64,000 nucleotides of DNA from Rhytidiadelphus loreus. Lineage: Eukaryota; Streptophyta; Bryopsida; Hypnales; Hylocomiaceae. How positions within the stretch are numbered: position 1 is the stretch's first letter; the number at the start of each line of letters is the position of its first letter. Of the stretch, positions 36,347-48,171 are shown in pieces. The position numbers were made by a program, and so were the translations under genes. The notes beneath the pieces are model-generated. The model had not been told where the DNA came from. It was given only the letters and a program-made list of their open reading frames with translations, and made no database searches. The DNA lies in contig OX344762.1 of the NCBI GenBank assembly GCA_947034895.1, positions 29,368,760-29,432,759 on the forward strand. Direction: 5' to 3'.

Positions 36347-36800
36347 TTTTGAATGTTTGGGAGCAATTTGAAGTTCCAAATCTTGACAATTTTGGATTAT
36401 AGTGAACTTTGATGGCTTGTTTCTTCTTCATACATTGCCCATTTTCAATATTCATTTTTGAAAAAGTTGCACATACTATTGCAGTTTGTGTGGCTAAAAT
36501 TTCATATCAATTCAAAAAGTTATGAGTGACTAAGAAACATTCAAGGTTCAATCTTAGATGTGTTTTTCGCAACTTTTCATGCTATTTTTTGACATTTCTA
36601 GGTCATTTTGCAAACACAATGAGTCAATTGAATGATGTTTTCTTTCACCAATGTGTCTGTATGCTAGTTCTTAATTCATTTTATAATTTAAAGTTTTTCA
36701 TTTGAGCAGGTTTAGAAATCGAATTTCACCTCCAAATGAGTTTAACATTTCAATACCCTTTTTCAACACTAAAACATTCTAATTTTGCAATCTATGTAGC

Positions 36801-38314
36801 CAACGGTGCTAGTTTGTGAGCCTACGAGCATGAGCCCATGAGCAGTGAGCAGGATTCTGTGAGCGTTAAGTTCAAAAATTTAAAGAAGTACTAAAAAATT
36901 AAGAATATTTCTAAAAATAGAATCCATCTAAAATTTTTGATCAAAATTTTCTATTTTTAGTGAATTATTGTATCTATTACTATAGACCTATTATCGTGAA
37001 CCTATTACCGTGGTTTTGTAGAATTCAGATGAAAATTAAAATTTTCAATGTTGTTTAAAATATTAGAAGTAGAAATTATAAAAATGATGAACAGAATTGA
37101 TGTGAAAGATGAATGGAGATGGAAATAAGTTCATATAGAATAATGACTGATTACTATCTTATAGCAACCTGGGTCCTCTTAGGGTTGAATGGTTGATGGG
37201 AGGGTACTAATAATTTTCTCTTAATGCATTGTTGTTAGACTTGTTTGGATTTTAGAAAAAAAAAATTGTTGATAAGAATTATTTTTATATCTAATGATCT
37301 TTATCACATTGAATTTTATTTTAGTTGAACATTGTCTTATAGCATCATGGATCTTCTCAAAGTCAATGGAAGGGTATCAATACTTCCGTCTTGATTTGTA
37401 AGTCTGTAGACTTGTTTAGATTTTAGAAACAAAAATTTGTTAATGATAATTCATTATATGTAGAAATAGTTTAGGTGCACCAAATTTCATTTTTGTTGAT
37501 CACTATTTTGTAGTAGCATAGATCTTCTTAGGGCTGATGGAAGGTACCTATACTTTTGTCTTAATGAGCTAATAATTGAGCTTGTTCAAATTTTGAAAGA
37601 ATTTTTTTGGTTGATAGCGGTTATTTCTATAAAGATTGAGCTTAGTTACACCAAATTGTTGATTTAGTTGATCATTGTCCTCTTGTGAGACTTTTTTGTA
37701 CCAAAAAGAGGATTGAGCACTCACTCCCCTCTTCTAGTTGAGCTCCCCTCGCGGCTAGAAAACTCCCCTCGGCGCCGAGGAGGGTTTTCTAGTTGCGGAA
37801 AAAAAAATATTATTATTTAAAAAAAACAAAATAAAACCTTTTTTTTTTAAATAATTTTTTTTTCTCCTCGGCGCTGAGGAGAGTTTTCGAGCCACAGAAA
37901 AAAAAATTATTCTCCTTGGCGCCAAGGGGCTATCCTCGGCGCCAAGGAGAGCTCAACTCTAAGAGGTCTTCTTTTTAAATTTAAAGTTTTATTCCTCTCA
38001 GCACCGAGAGGGGCCCAATTCTAGTAGGGGAGTGGTTATAAAAATTAAAATCTCAATGAAACAACCTCAGTCTATTTCAAATGAATCCTAATTAATGACC
38101 AATTTTTTTTCCTAAAAATCTATCAAAGTCCAATAAGTAGCACATTAAGGTTGTTGAAGGAACCACGGTAATAGGTTCATGGTAATAGGTTCATGGTATT
38201 AGATACTAAAATTTACCCAAAATAAAAAATTTTGATCAAATTTTTAAAATGAAACCTTTAAAAATTTATATGCTCACAGGCTCACACTCGCAGGCTCACA
38301 ATATAGCAACCCTG
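36801..38314. mobile_element. G3, large G-family element with long inverted ends
   Basis: The left end CAACGGTGCTAGTTTGTGAG and right end CAATATAGCAACCCTG are inverted relatives. The inverted homology extends inward about 220 bp to CCTATTACCGTGG at the left and CCACGGTAATAGG at the right. Between them are diverged repeats of about 180 bp (units containing CTTATAGCATCATGGATCTTC) and the GGCGCC palindrome cluster. No coding capacity is seen. No clean flanking duplication was found. Confidence 0.65.
37712..38033. repeat. cluster of five GGCGCC-type palindromes
   Basis: Five near-palindromes of 14-18 bp (for example CCTCGGCGCCGAGG, CTCCTTGGCGCCAAGG and CCTCTCAGCACCGAGAGG) lie between inverted ends CACTCCCCTCTTCTAGTTGAG... 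and ...CAATTCTAGTAGGGGAGTG. They sit in otherwise AT-rich DNA inside G3. The inverted ends suggest a small nested element; I found no flanking duplication. Confidence 0.75.
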
Positions 38315-40158
38315 CCTTAGTGACAATTAGATCTATAATACTTCAAAAACAATGATATTTTTGAATTCAAAAAGGCTTTGGGTTTTTAGAGGTTAAGGAG
38401 TTGAAAGAGCACAACATACAAATTAGTGCTAAGCATTGGTAGAAAATTGAGGGGTGTGAGCCCTCAAGTTAGCACTTAAAAATGGATCTATTTTTTGCGT
38501 TTTTTACTTAGTTTTTAGGTTATTTTTATGATAAAAAGAGAGTTAGTGAGAGTTTTGGTAGAAGTCCCTACCAAAGTACTAAGAAATGGTCCTAGAAACA
38601 TGAAATACATAAAACTTTATGTTTTCACTAATTCTAGGTCTTATTGGTAAGTTTAAATGAATAGTTAGTAATTTTGAGAGAAGAAAGGATATGAGGATTA
38701 ATCACTCTTAATGTCTTGTTCATGCAAAACAACATCTATAAGTACGCATGTGACAAATTGGCTAACTAATAGAGTCTAGTTTGGCATTACAAGTCATATG
38801 GAGTCAAAATTCAATTTGAGAAGGATTAAGTTTGTTGTTCTAAATATTGCAAGTAATTTTGAGAATACAAGGTGTCTTCTGACCAAGATGGAGGAAAAGG
38901 TCATTGGAGCATACAGAGAGGTGCTTTTTTATGTCAAAGCATGCCAGGAGGTCAAATTGAGATTTGATCATCCAAGATTCTCCCGGTATCAAGAATGATT
39001 TTCCCCTCTACTGGAAATTATTCAAATTTACTATATTTAGACTAGTGCAATGTGAGCGTGGAACTTGCACTTGAATTCTAGAGATGTCCTAGATGTTCTC
39101 CCAAAAGTTTCATAATGATGGAAAATTCCATGTTGACTCCATGAAAAGTCAACTTCTTAAAAGTGCATTGATAAATTCCTAGATATTACAAATGTTGCTG
39201 TAAAATATCACTAAAAATTAGGATAGTGTTTTTTGTGCTAATAAAGATTCCTTGTCAAGTTTGAAGACATTCTAACATTTCCAAGTACCAAAATTAAGAC
39301 CAACATCAAATTTCACAAGAAATTTGTAACTTGGCAACAAGTTGATTGGCGTACCAAGAGCTAACACTGTTTAAATGGAGCAAATCAAGGGTAAATTCTT
39401 ACTCCCATAAACATTCTAAACCACCATGGCTAATTGGCTACACATTTTTATCAAAAAGTGCAAACTCCAAAAGTTAGAGTTTTGACTTTTATTTGGAGTT
39501 ATCGTAACTGAAAATCGCACTTAAAAACAACCGAGGAAGCAAGGATAAGTTAACTTGCAGGCTAATTGGGGTATTCTAAATGTGATGGTGCAGTTGGTTT
39601 TTGATTTTGAGTTGTTCACTAAAAGATAGAGAGGGTCAGCCCTTAGTTTGACTTTTTTATAATAATTTGTGATTAATCTACAGTGGTTTTACAAATATCT
39701 TTTGAAAAATCATAGATTGGATTTGCTCAATATCTCTTTACTTGCGTAAAAAGTCAACTTTAAACTAAAGAAAGACAATTTGGAATTAACTAGAGATTAA
39801 TTTGCGAAATTATCTAGGTTAATTAGGTCAATTTTAAAATATCTTTCGAATAAGATCTTGGATTTGATTTTCCCAAGATCTATTAGCTAAATGGAGGGGA
39901 TTCTAGAGATTTTCGCCATTAAACAAAGAATATTTTGCAATTACATTAGAGTAGTTTAGGAAAATATCTAGGTAGGAAGTAAGAGTTTTTCCACCAACAA
40001 CTTACCTTAAAGGGGCCTGGAACAAGTACATAAGGCCCTTCCTCGAGGTTGTCGGTACCCTCATTTTTATTCTCTTATTTTATTTCTTGTTGTTATTTCT
40101 TGTTGTGCTACCAACACGTTGTAGGAGCACTTTTTAAAGCCAAAAATTGGCTATTTTA

Positions 40159-40741
40159 CCCAGGGAGATCACTTAGAATATCCATTTAGAACCTACGTGC
40201 ATTAAGATTTTGGACCCCTCATCTTATATCCTAAAATTTAAATAAAAGGAGGAAAAAAAAATATCAATATATTTTCCTACTTTGGAAGTTTATGTTTTGA
40301 ATTATTGATAATTTTATTTATTAATTATAATTAGTTACAAATTTTTGAAGTAAAAAACTACACTGTAGAGGTGAAAATAACTTTCACACCCCTATTTTAT
40401 ATAAGAAAAAATTGTCTAAAAAATGAACAAAAAATTCTTGAAAATAAATTTCTATTTAAAGTTCATTTTTCTTGAATATTGATGCAATGGTCATTTAAAT
40501 GTGTTCTCTATAAATATTTGAGTTGAAAAACATGCTATTTTAGTTCATTTTTCAACCTATTCTACAAATCATTTTACATGTTATTTGAATTGGGAATTTT
40601 TGGCAATAGAAACCTACAATCATTATTAAACAAAGCTCAAAATTGTAGGTTCAAATTATAGTTTATTAAAAAGTATATGGGGGGGCAAAAAATCACTTTA
40701 ACACACATGGTTACTTATAGATACACTAAGTGATCTCCCCG
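40159..40741. mobile_element. A3, Mutator-like element with exact 10-bp duplication
   Basis: GGGAGATCACTTAG and its exact inverse CTAAGTGATCTCCC bound 583 bp, flanked by a perfect GGCTATTTTA duplication (40149-40158 and 40742-40751). The H- copy keeps the uninterrupted site (ATTGGCTATTTAATTTGAG in its own orientation), so the insertion limits are directly supported. Confidence 0.95.
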
Positions 40742-40789
40742 GGCTATTTTATTTGAGTTTTTTGCACTTTAAAGGTTTAGAGGATCACT

Positions 40790-40990
40790 TCAAAGTTGAA
40801 CTATTTTCCTGCTTGAATTTGGAGGCTTAATGTCCCAAAACTTTGATTTTCAAGAATTGTGGAGGAAAAAATCCTCAAACTGTATTATTTTTTAAGTTGA
40901 TTTAATTTCTTGTTTGAATTTGGAGGCTTAAAACCCCAAAACTTTGATTTTTAAGAGTTGTGGAGGAAAGAATCCCCAAACTCTATTTGC
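40790..40990 (+). repeat. local tandem duplication in H+
   Basis: A segment of about 105 bp containing TTGAATTTGGAGGCTTAA and CCCAAAACTTTGATTTT is present twice in H+ and once in H-. Confidence 0.8.
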
Positions 40991-41156
40991 CTTAAAGATT
41001 TGCAAACTACTAATAAGTATTGTGCAAACTAATAACAAATTTTGATATAAACTCTTTAAGGCGGTGAAGCTAGTCTTTGCCAAAAGGTTTTAATATCACC
41101 ATGTACCAAAATTCGTTGTATAACAGATGTTTGGCTTGATTAATCATTGATTTCCC

Positions 41157-41364
41157 CACTAGAAGAAAAGTGTGTTAGAATCCCCGAAAATACGTCACTT
41201 CGTTTTTGTTGAGTTTCCGGTTCAAAACGCAGTCTAAACGCAGTCCAAACATAGAAAAACACTTTTTCTGCGTTTTTTTGCGTTTGGACTGCGTTTTGAA
41301 CCGGGAACTCAACAAAAACGAAGTGACGTATTTTTGGGGATTCTAACACACTTTTCTTCTAGTG
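41157..41364. mobile_element. CACTA hairpin MITE
   Basis: The element is almost one 208-nt hairpin. It begins CACTAGAAGAAAAGTGTG and ends CACACTTTTCTTCTAGTG, with arms of about 95 nt differing at few positions. Flanks are CCC and CCG. H- lacks it. The ORF over this stretch (41140-41349 minus) is an artefact of the palindrome. High arm identity suggests it is young. Confidence 0.9.
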
Positions 41365-41944
41365 CCGGTTAAACACTTTCATGTGTACCTCATTCAGTGA
41401 TTAGACTTGGATTACTTTGATTTGTTCACCCAAAACTCCCAATGTTCGGTTAAATATTGTCATGTCTACCTCTTTTGGGAATTAGAGAAAATCAATACTA
41501 AGGTTTTATAAGTTTTTTGCTTGGGGTTGCCCCCACACGGCGAAGCTTTTACTTTAACATAAAAAAATTTAAAGCTATAAGTTTAAACCATTTTGCCATT
41601 ATTCCCATTTTCTTGTATAAATAGGAACCATTGAGTGGAAGTAGTCAATGCTTGAATGTTGATCACATCTGATTTGCCTTTATTTGAGTGAAATTTAGAA
41701 TAAGAATAGCTATTTCGTTGAAAGTCTTCCCCAAAAATTTCTCCAAAACAATAACCTTAGAATTATTTAGAGGATAGGATAGTTTTTAGAAACTTAGCTT
41801 TATTCCAAAAAATATTAAAAGAATATTATAAGTAGTCTCTTTTATTTGATTAGTTGCTTACAAAAATACCACCCCTCCAAAACCCCATAAAAATTAGTCA
41901 TTGATAGTTCATTTTTTTAGTTCAACCTTATTTTTCTTGCTTTT

Positions 41945-42560
41945 GTTTGAACCAGTTTAGCAAAGCTTTGTCCGAAGAACTAGTTTGGCAAGGCTCAGCT
42001 GCGGAACAAGTTCAGCAAAGCTCAGTTTGAAGAACTACACTAATGATGGTATTTAGTGTTATGGTACAAATAGTATTACCTAATTTTTACCAGACCCATT
42101 TAGAGTTTTACTTTCCACCTCTTGTGAGCTCATTTCTAAATGTGAAATTACCTTTAACACTAAATGAAGTTTTGTTAAAAATTTATATCTCCAAAAAATT
42201 CAAAAAGTTGTCAAATAGTGCCTATATTGACATTTAGTGTTAGTAACACTATTGAAATTGTTGACATTTAGTGTTGTGCTTTGTAATTAGTGAACACTAT
42301 ATACCATTATTAGTGTAGTTTGGCAAGGATCAGTCCCAGAGAACCAGTTCTCAGCCCATGGGAACCAGTTCAACAAAGCTCAACCGGGGAACCAATTCTC
42401 AATCCGGGGAACCAGTTTTCAGCCCATGGGAACCAGTTCAACAAAGCTCAACCGGGGAACCAATTCTCAACCCGGGGAACCAGTTTTCAGTCTGTGGGAA
42501 CCAGTTTGGCAAGCTTAACCAGTTCAGCAAGTTCAGTCCGAGGAGGACCAGTCTGAACTC
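41945..42560 (+). repeat. GGAACCAGTT-type minisatellite, 68-bp higher unit
   Basis: Short GAACCAGTT / CAACAAAGCTCA modules recur throughout. Two nearly identical 68-bp units start at 42351 and 42419 (TCAGCCCATGGGAACCAG). The 68-bp period is not a multiple of three, so the ORFs at 42320-42681 are not evidence of coding. Confidence 0.85.
42038..42315. mobile_element. TA-flanked MITE with CACTAAT ends
   Basis: CACTAATGATGGTATTTAG and the inverted CTATATACCATTATTAGTG bound 278 bp, flanked by TA (42036-42037 and 42316-42317). The uninterrupted minisatellite unit (GAAGAACTAGTTTGGCAAGG) survives at 41976, which proves the insertion limits and the TA duplication. Confidence 0.9.
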
Positions 42561-43199
42561 CAGGGCTCAGGCTTCAAGATCATTGACTGTCTCGTTTTCA
42601 AATCACAAAAAATTCAGTAAGCTAAAACTCACACAAAGTACGTTTCCACTTGAAATTAAGGACCTTTTAAAAGAGATCTAAAGGTTGGTTGTTGCTTGCC
42701 ACACCAACAACTTTGATTTTTTTCTAAAAATTGACATTCTCTCAACTTTGCTACCATTCTCCATTCTCACATTGGCTCTCCCCAACTCACTACATCTCAA
42801 AGTTTCGATGCCATTGATCCAAAGTTGAGTCAATGTTGTGATTGGGGTATTGAAACATTTGTAGGGTGCAATGCTATAATAATGTTGAAACATTACAAAA
42901 CATATCAACATCACATAATAGCTACTATTTAAATGTTATGTTGGTATCGTATCAATTTTTAGTGTTTCAACATTACAATTTAACTATTGGACAATGTTAT
43001 TCACTATTTTCTTGCTCCATTGTTGAAATAATGCCACATTCAATGTTATTGAATATTTTCTTGTTCTTTTATGCAAACAATACCAAATCAAAAGTAGTGT
43101 TCTTTCATTCAAACAAATACCAAATCAAAAGTAGTGATACAATCTTATGTGGGTTACATGTCAATACAATATCATCTGTTGATTACATCTCAAATAAAC

Positions 43200-45350
43200 A
43201 ATAAATAGTAAAACACGTAAGTCATCGGTGTAATTTTTTTGAAGCCACTTGCTCTGAACATTTATGTAACTGATTTTGAATCTATAGCAAGACTGAATAC
43301 AAAAAATGACTAGATGCTCAAAGAGGAATATAGAGATGAATCATCAGCAAAATAAAATCGCAAAATCGGAATAAGTAACTACAGGTAACCAGAAGACAAC
43401 CATAAACAGAAAAAAAACAAGCTAGAAAAATGAAGGCACATGCAATGAATTCCGTGGCTTCATTGAATTCATTGGAACAGTGTCCTATTCAGAATTTATC
43501 TACGAAACCTAAGTGAGATCTTGCTTGAGCAGACCACTCTAACCAGAGGAAATGCGTTGTACTTGACAGGTGGTGAGTGTTGCTCGAAGTGCTTCCAAAT
43601 CTGCACATTATCCCAAACTCTTGTCATCTGGACGTGGAAATACTTCTAAGAACTCTTCACGTAAACAAATTCAATGATTTCAACCAAATACATATTTACT
43701 CCATCCCCCTTACCTGACGCACACCATTATGCAAGACCCGATACTCTGACTTTCATAGTCACCCCTTGGAGCACCTTCTTAAGGATGCCATAGTCTCTCT
43801 CTCGAAATAAGAGAATTTTCTCCAGTCCAAGATATCATTGACATCCACCAACATCTGTGTCAAGGGATTTTCATGTTATTGAAGCGCAATAAAATAATCC
43901 ATTGCACAATTATAAGAAAACATAAAGAACATAGGAAAACAAAAATAAAATAAAATTTGAATACCTTGTGCACAGTGACAGTTTCTAGATAAAAGCAAAG
44001 CTCGTGAATGAAGAGAATGGCTTATAAATAGTCCTACTGCCAACACTGCCACATCAATGCATCAAATCGTGTCCTTAGCAAGACATAAAACGTAAGAAAA
44101 TTTTAGATCTTAGGTAAGAAAGCCTCCATATCTGCATGAACTTACATACAACCAAAGAAGACCAAAAATCCAACGCAAGCTAGTACTAACCTGGTGCACC
44201 AGAGGAAATCTTTTGCATCAAATGATACTCAGTGCTAGGAAAAGCGTCCAGATTCTTCATTGCTTGCCATTTTCCCGTTCTGCTCATCTTGATCCCAGCC
44301 CGCAATGATTCAAAGAAAAAGAAAAACTATTTGCAAAACCAATACTACATATTAGTTATTTGTGCTCTTTGAGTTTAACAAAAGCTTCAAGAATGCTAAG
44401 ATTGTTGAACGGGCTGTACACAAGCTCTTGACAGCTGCATCGGCCACATATCAGTAGAGCTCCGCTTGAATAGCAAGACAATTCCTATCTAACAATACAC
44501 ACATGTATTCTCCAATTGTAGCTCCCTCAGTTATAGATTATAGAATATAAATGCAGTGAGTGATCGCCTCTGAAAGACAAAGCAAAAAAATCGAGACAAA
44601 GTCTCACATAGGTGCTTCAGCATCCTTAGTACCGCCTTTACGTAAAGAGAGTATTACTGCAAGACTCTGTAGTCCATTCCTACAGCAGACACGAAATCCA
44701 AAATTGAACAGCTAGTGTGCACATGAAACATATGCAAACCTTTGCTATAAACAAATAACGAACTTAAACAAGAATCCGAAGTACATGCAGCTCAACTGTC
44801 ACGGTGAGTGAACAGAGTAACCCGTCAAATTTTGGACACAAACACCTAATACCATCCTAAAGGAAAGCATTTTCTACCGATTAGTGTTTCTTATCAAAAT
44901 ACTTGAAAGAAACTAGTACACGACCGCGAGTTGATAACCTTCGCCAAATTCTTCAGGCATTGAAAACCTTTGCAAAACACGTTAACTCTAACCTCTTTCA
45001 TGGAACACGTTCACTCTGCAGTTTGACTGTCACAGAGGGAAAATAAAACAGCAAAACAACGTCTCACGCGGTCTGTTTCAGAATTTCTCACCTCGAGAAA
45101 TAAAATGGAACCCTAACTTGAAATTATCGTCAATCTATTGATCAAACTTGCCGATACAATCCCAAAGTGCATGTTCTCGGACCTCCAAAATTCCAAAATT
45201 CTTGACGAGGTATTCCTGCTCAGGGTTTGATCCAAATTGAGCTGACGGTCGTCACGACGTCAAGTCTCAAGCATCCTCCGTAACTGCGGTGCTGCAAATC
45301 TTTTGTGTGTGTAACTACTTGGAGTTATGTGGTGCTATAATTGAGCAATT
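43200..45350 (-). pseudogene. truncated ERGIC/Erv46-like gene copy (N-terminal exons)
   Basis: On the minus strand a coding exon at 44287-44191 starts ATG and encodes MSRTGKWQAMKNLDAFPS and then a segment ending KISSGAP, stopping at a GT donor. The next exon (44073-43965) ends ELCFYLETVTVHK, joined in phase 0 to 43854-43714, which starts MLVDVND. LDAFP, then SGA, then EL..YL...TV, then VDV is the N-terminal pattern I know from ERGIC/Erv41-Erv46 receptors, membrane proteins that cycle cargo between ER and Golgi. The middle of exon 2 needs frameshifts and exon 3 soon stops, and no C-terminal half exists. A 5'-UTR-like exon (donor at 45091) and an upstream intron are kept. So this looks like a decayed or captured 5' fragment. 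Confidence 0.5.
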
Positions 45351-46505
45351 GTGATTTTTTCTTTTCTTTTTTCTTTAGACCTTCATCAAAGTGAATCAAT
45401 TTTTATTTATTGAAGTAGCTTAATTATCAATTTATCTACAGGTGTTTGGTGTAATCAAGTCAGTGGCAATTCCTCATGGACCAGGAAATGACTATGGTGA
45501 TTGGGCTAGATATGCAAGAGCTACACATGATTTTCATTTCATGGGGGCCCATGGTTAAGCAATGTGACATGGTTTAGAAGACAAAGGATGACCTTGGATC
45601 TTGCATTTGTGCGTCCATATTATGTATTGGACCTAGACATATTGAGCACCATCACATAGTGCATACAAATTTCAAGGTCATTACCTCAAAACTTAGACAT
45701 GAGTGAAACTACTAGAAGGCAAATTCAATTGTCAAAGTACTTTTTAATTGACATTCAAAAGATTTTGAAAGTTGTACAAGTTATTCCACATTTTGGAGAT
45801 TGACTTTGTGATGTTGATTGGTATTTTGTTGATAAATGGAAGTTTTAGGATATTGGTTTTTATATGGTTCACAATTTTCATTGAGTGTCTACCTATTCAT
45901 GTTTGGAAAATATTGATGCATATCCTAACATGATGTTTCAACATTGTTAAAAGTTACCAAAACAATACATGATCAATCTTATTGTTGGAAAAGCATTGAT
46001 GCTAATTCCAATACAATGTTGTTTCAATGTTGATTCAAAGTTCCAAAAATCAACATTATATACAACCATAATAATACCATGATATTAATATGTCATTGAA
46101 CTCATCTTAATGTAGAATTGGATTGACATTGATTCAATATCCTATCAACTCTCACCATCAATGTATTTGAATAATACAAGTTGTTACAACATCACTACAA
46201 TCTTGTATCAAACAAATTATAATAGTACTAACATGAAACTTTGAGGATATGCAAACAATTTTATGATTCTATCAATCTATATGTAATAAAGTCACTTCCA
46301 CATTGTATCAGTAATTATTTCGAACACTACTATATCGGTGTTTGAACATGGCCATTGAATCAATAACCTAGTACTACATAAGAACCAACATTTTTCTAAT
46401 GTACATGAGTATGTTTTGATCAACATTGAATCAACAATCCTGTCAAAACAATGTTGAATCAATATTGTTTGCCAAGGGTCCTTTTTTGCGATGTAAGATC
46501 TCACA

Positions 46506-46991
46506 AAACAAATGAGAGAGAATTAGGGGAGAAGAAGAATAAAAGAAATTTAGAATAGGAGAGAATTTGCACATGTAAGAATTAATATTAAAAAAATAGT
46601 TGTTAGGGAATCTCACTACTGAACCAAATGCTTTTATTATTCTATTCTTTGTTGGTTAGTTATTAATTAGATTCTGGAGGGAATTTAGGGGATTTGGATT
46701 GTAGTGGGCATTTGTTTTATTAGGCCTAAAAAGACAATAGGAAAAGACAAAGCCGCCAACTAATAACCCAAAACTAATTAGAAGATTTTAAATTATTTGG
46801 ATATTAACAATTTGTTTGGATTTGATTAGATTTAGTGGATTATTATTGTTTTGGCATTCAAATAATTCTTAAGAAACTAGGAATTATCCAAATTACTTCC
46901 AAAACATTAAGAAATTCTCACAAATTAGGGAAAAATAAAAAATTACAACAACAACCACGAACTAACGGTGGAAGTTCAATGGATTAGAAAC
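46506..46991 (+). other. leader region upstream of the H+ conserved exon
   Basis: This region aligns closely with H- and H3 upstream of the ATG. Shared blocks include TTTGTTGGTTAGTTA, GAGGGAATTTAGGGGATTTG, TTTTATTAGGCCTAA and AAATTACAACAACAAC. The A/C-rich ACAACAAC run directly before the ATG resembles plant leaders. The function is inferred only from position. Confidence 0.5.
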
Positions 46992-47069
46992 ATGGAGATC
47001 GATGGACCATACGAGACCATCCATTTGGTGATCCTCGACGACGGGATGATCGAGAATTTCATTGGAGAG
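46992..47069 (+). CDS. H-family conserved short exon, copy in H+
   Basis: This is a 78-nt open exon of 26 codons starting MEIDGPYET and ending ENFIGE, followed at once by the splice donor GTGAGT. The same 78-nt exon lies at the same place in H- and H3, always ATG to GAGAG then GT(A/G)AGT. Comparing the three copies, changes are concentrated at third codon positions. I recognise no family. It could be the first coding exon of an element protein or of a captured gene. No downstream exon was found. Confidence 0.5.
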
Positions 47070-48171
47070 GTGAGTATAAATTTGTTTTTTTTATTCCTTT
47101 TGATCGTAGGAAGGTTTTAACTTTTAAAATCTAAGATTCTGACCAATCAAGTCAGAATCTTAGATTTAGGATTTTAAAAAATTATAGTTTGCTATTTAGA
47201 AGTTCTAATAATATTTTACAAAATAATCTAAAACTTAAAAAAATACAAGCAAATGAACTTTGGACATTAATTTGGATGAATTTGAAAGATTCATTCAAAA
47301 GAATCAAAAAGAAAATCTAATCACGTAGCTGGAATTTTGGAATAAATTAAAAGTCTAATTTTCAAAAAGAATTAATGGATGAACTGAACTATTAGAATTT
47401 TACCCAATAAATTCATCCATTATTAACTCTTCATCCAAATCATTTACCTAGTTGGAAAGGTGATTTATTATTTTTCCATATAACCCTTGAAAACCTTAAA
47501 AATTAATAACTTAGAGTAGGAAGTAAAAACGTATTAGCTTTGAAAGTAAGGTTTTCAGAATCTTTAAGAGTTTCAAAAGGATTTTTAAAATTTGAAATCA
47601 CAGGGAAAATCTTTGAAGATTCCAACATCTAATTCTATTCTCAAAAATACCTAACATTACAAGAAAAATTGATGGATGAAGTTTGGTTCTAAATTTGGAT
47701 AAAATTCTTTAAGTAAGGTCAAAAATTAGTTTTATCTTGGAATTAGTTCAGCTACATCATTATAACCATAATCCTAAAATTTGGAATCATTTCAATAAGA
47801 TTTGCTATTTTTTAAACGTGGATGACAAAAGTTTTTAGATTAGTTTAGAAGTCAAAGTTCATCCTTGAATAACTTTTGCATAAAAATTCAGAATTCAAAT
47901 TGCTTTACCATTTTGAAGAAGGCAAGGTGTATTCAATAGGTTCAGTTGATCAAAAATTTAGTTAAGATTAAATTTATCCAAACATTCTCTTAAACCTTTA
48001 ACACTAACATCTTAATTAGGAATTATAAGTCAAAGTGACTTCTATTTAACAAATTAGCATAATTCAAGTGTCCATTGCTTGAAAGGCGCTTCCTACAAGT
48101 TACTTTCTCATTTAGCTGACAAAACTGTGTGTTAAGGTTCTAGCTTAAGGGTGGGGTTAGAATCGTCCACT

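Larger units (their letters stand above)
41590..46505. other. insertion splitting H+, carrying minisatellite and gene fragment
   Basis: This DNA is absent from H-. It holds the GGAACCAGTT minisatellite with its MITE, then sequence rich in CAATGTTG/CAACATTG motifs at 42830-43060 and again at 45880-46490 in both orientations, with a truncated ERGIC-like gene between them. The paired motif-rich ends raise the possibility of one gene-capturing transposon, but I found no exact termini or target duplication. Confidence 0.5.
38455..48171 (+). mobile_element. H+, H-family element, interrupted copy
   Basis: 38455-41590 and 46505-48171 align in order with the reverse complement of H- (49645-53341). 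The copy starts TGTGAGCCCTCAA and ends near GGGTGGGGTTAGAA. It was later broken by A3, by a CACTA hairpin and by about 5 kb of other DNA (41590-46505). The TATA box of H- is degraded here (GTACATAAGG). A possible 5-bp duplication, AGGGG, is seen at 38450-38454 and near 48172, but it lies in G-rich sequence and is weak. Net length without insertions is close to that of H-. Confidence 0.75.

Noticed and set aside
36801..38314. A 10-bp target duplication for G3
   Set aside because: The flanking decamers match at only about half the positions, which is not better than chance in AT-rich DNA.
42320..42681. Overlapping ORFs with GNQF/EPV repeats
   Set aside because: They come from a minisatellite with a 68-bp period that shifts frame at every unit.
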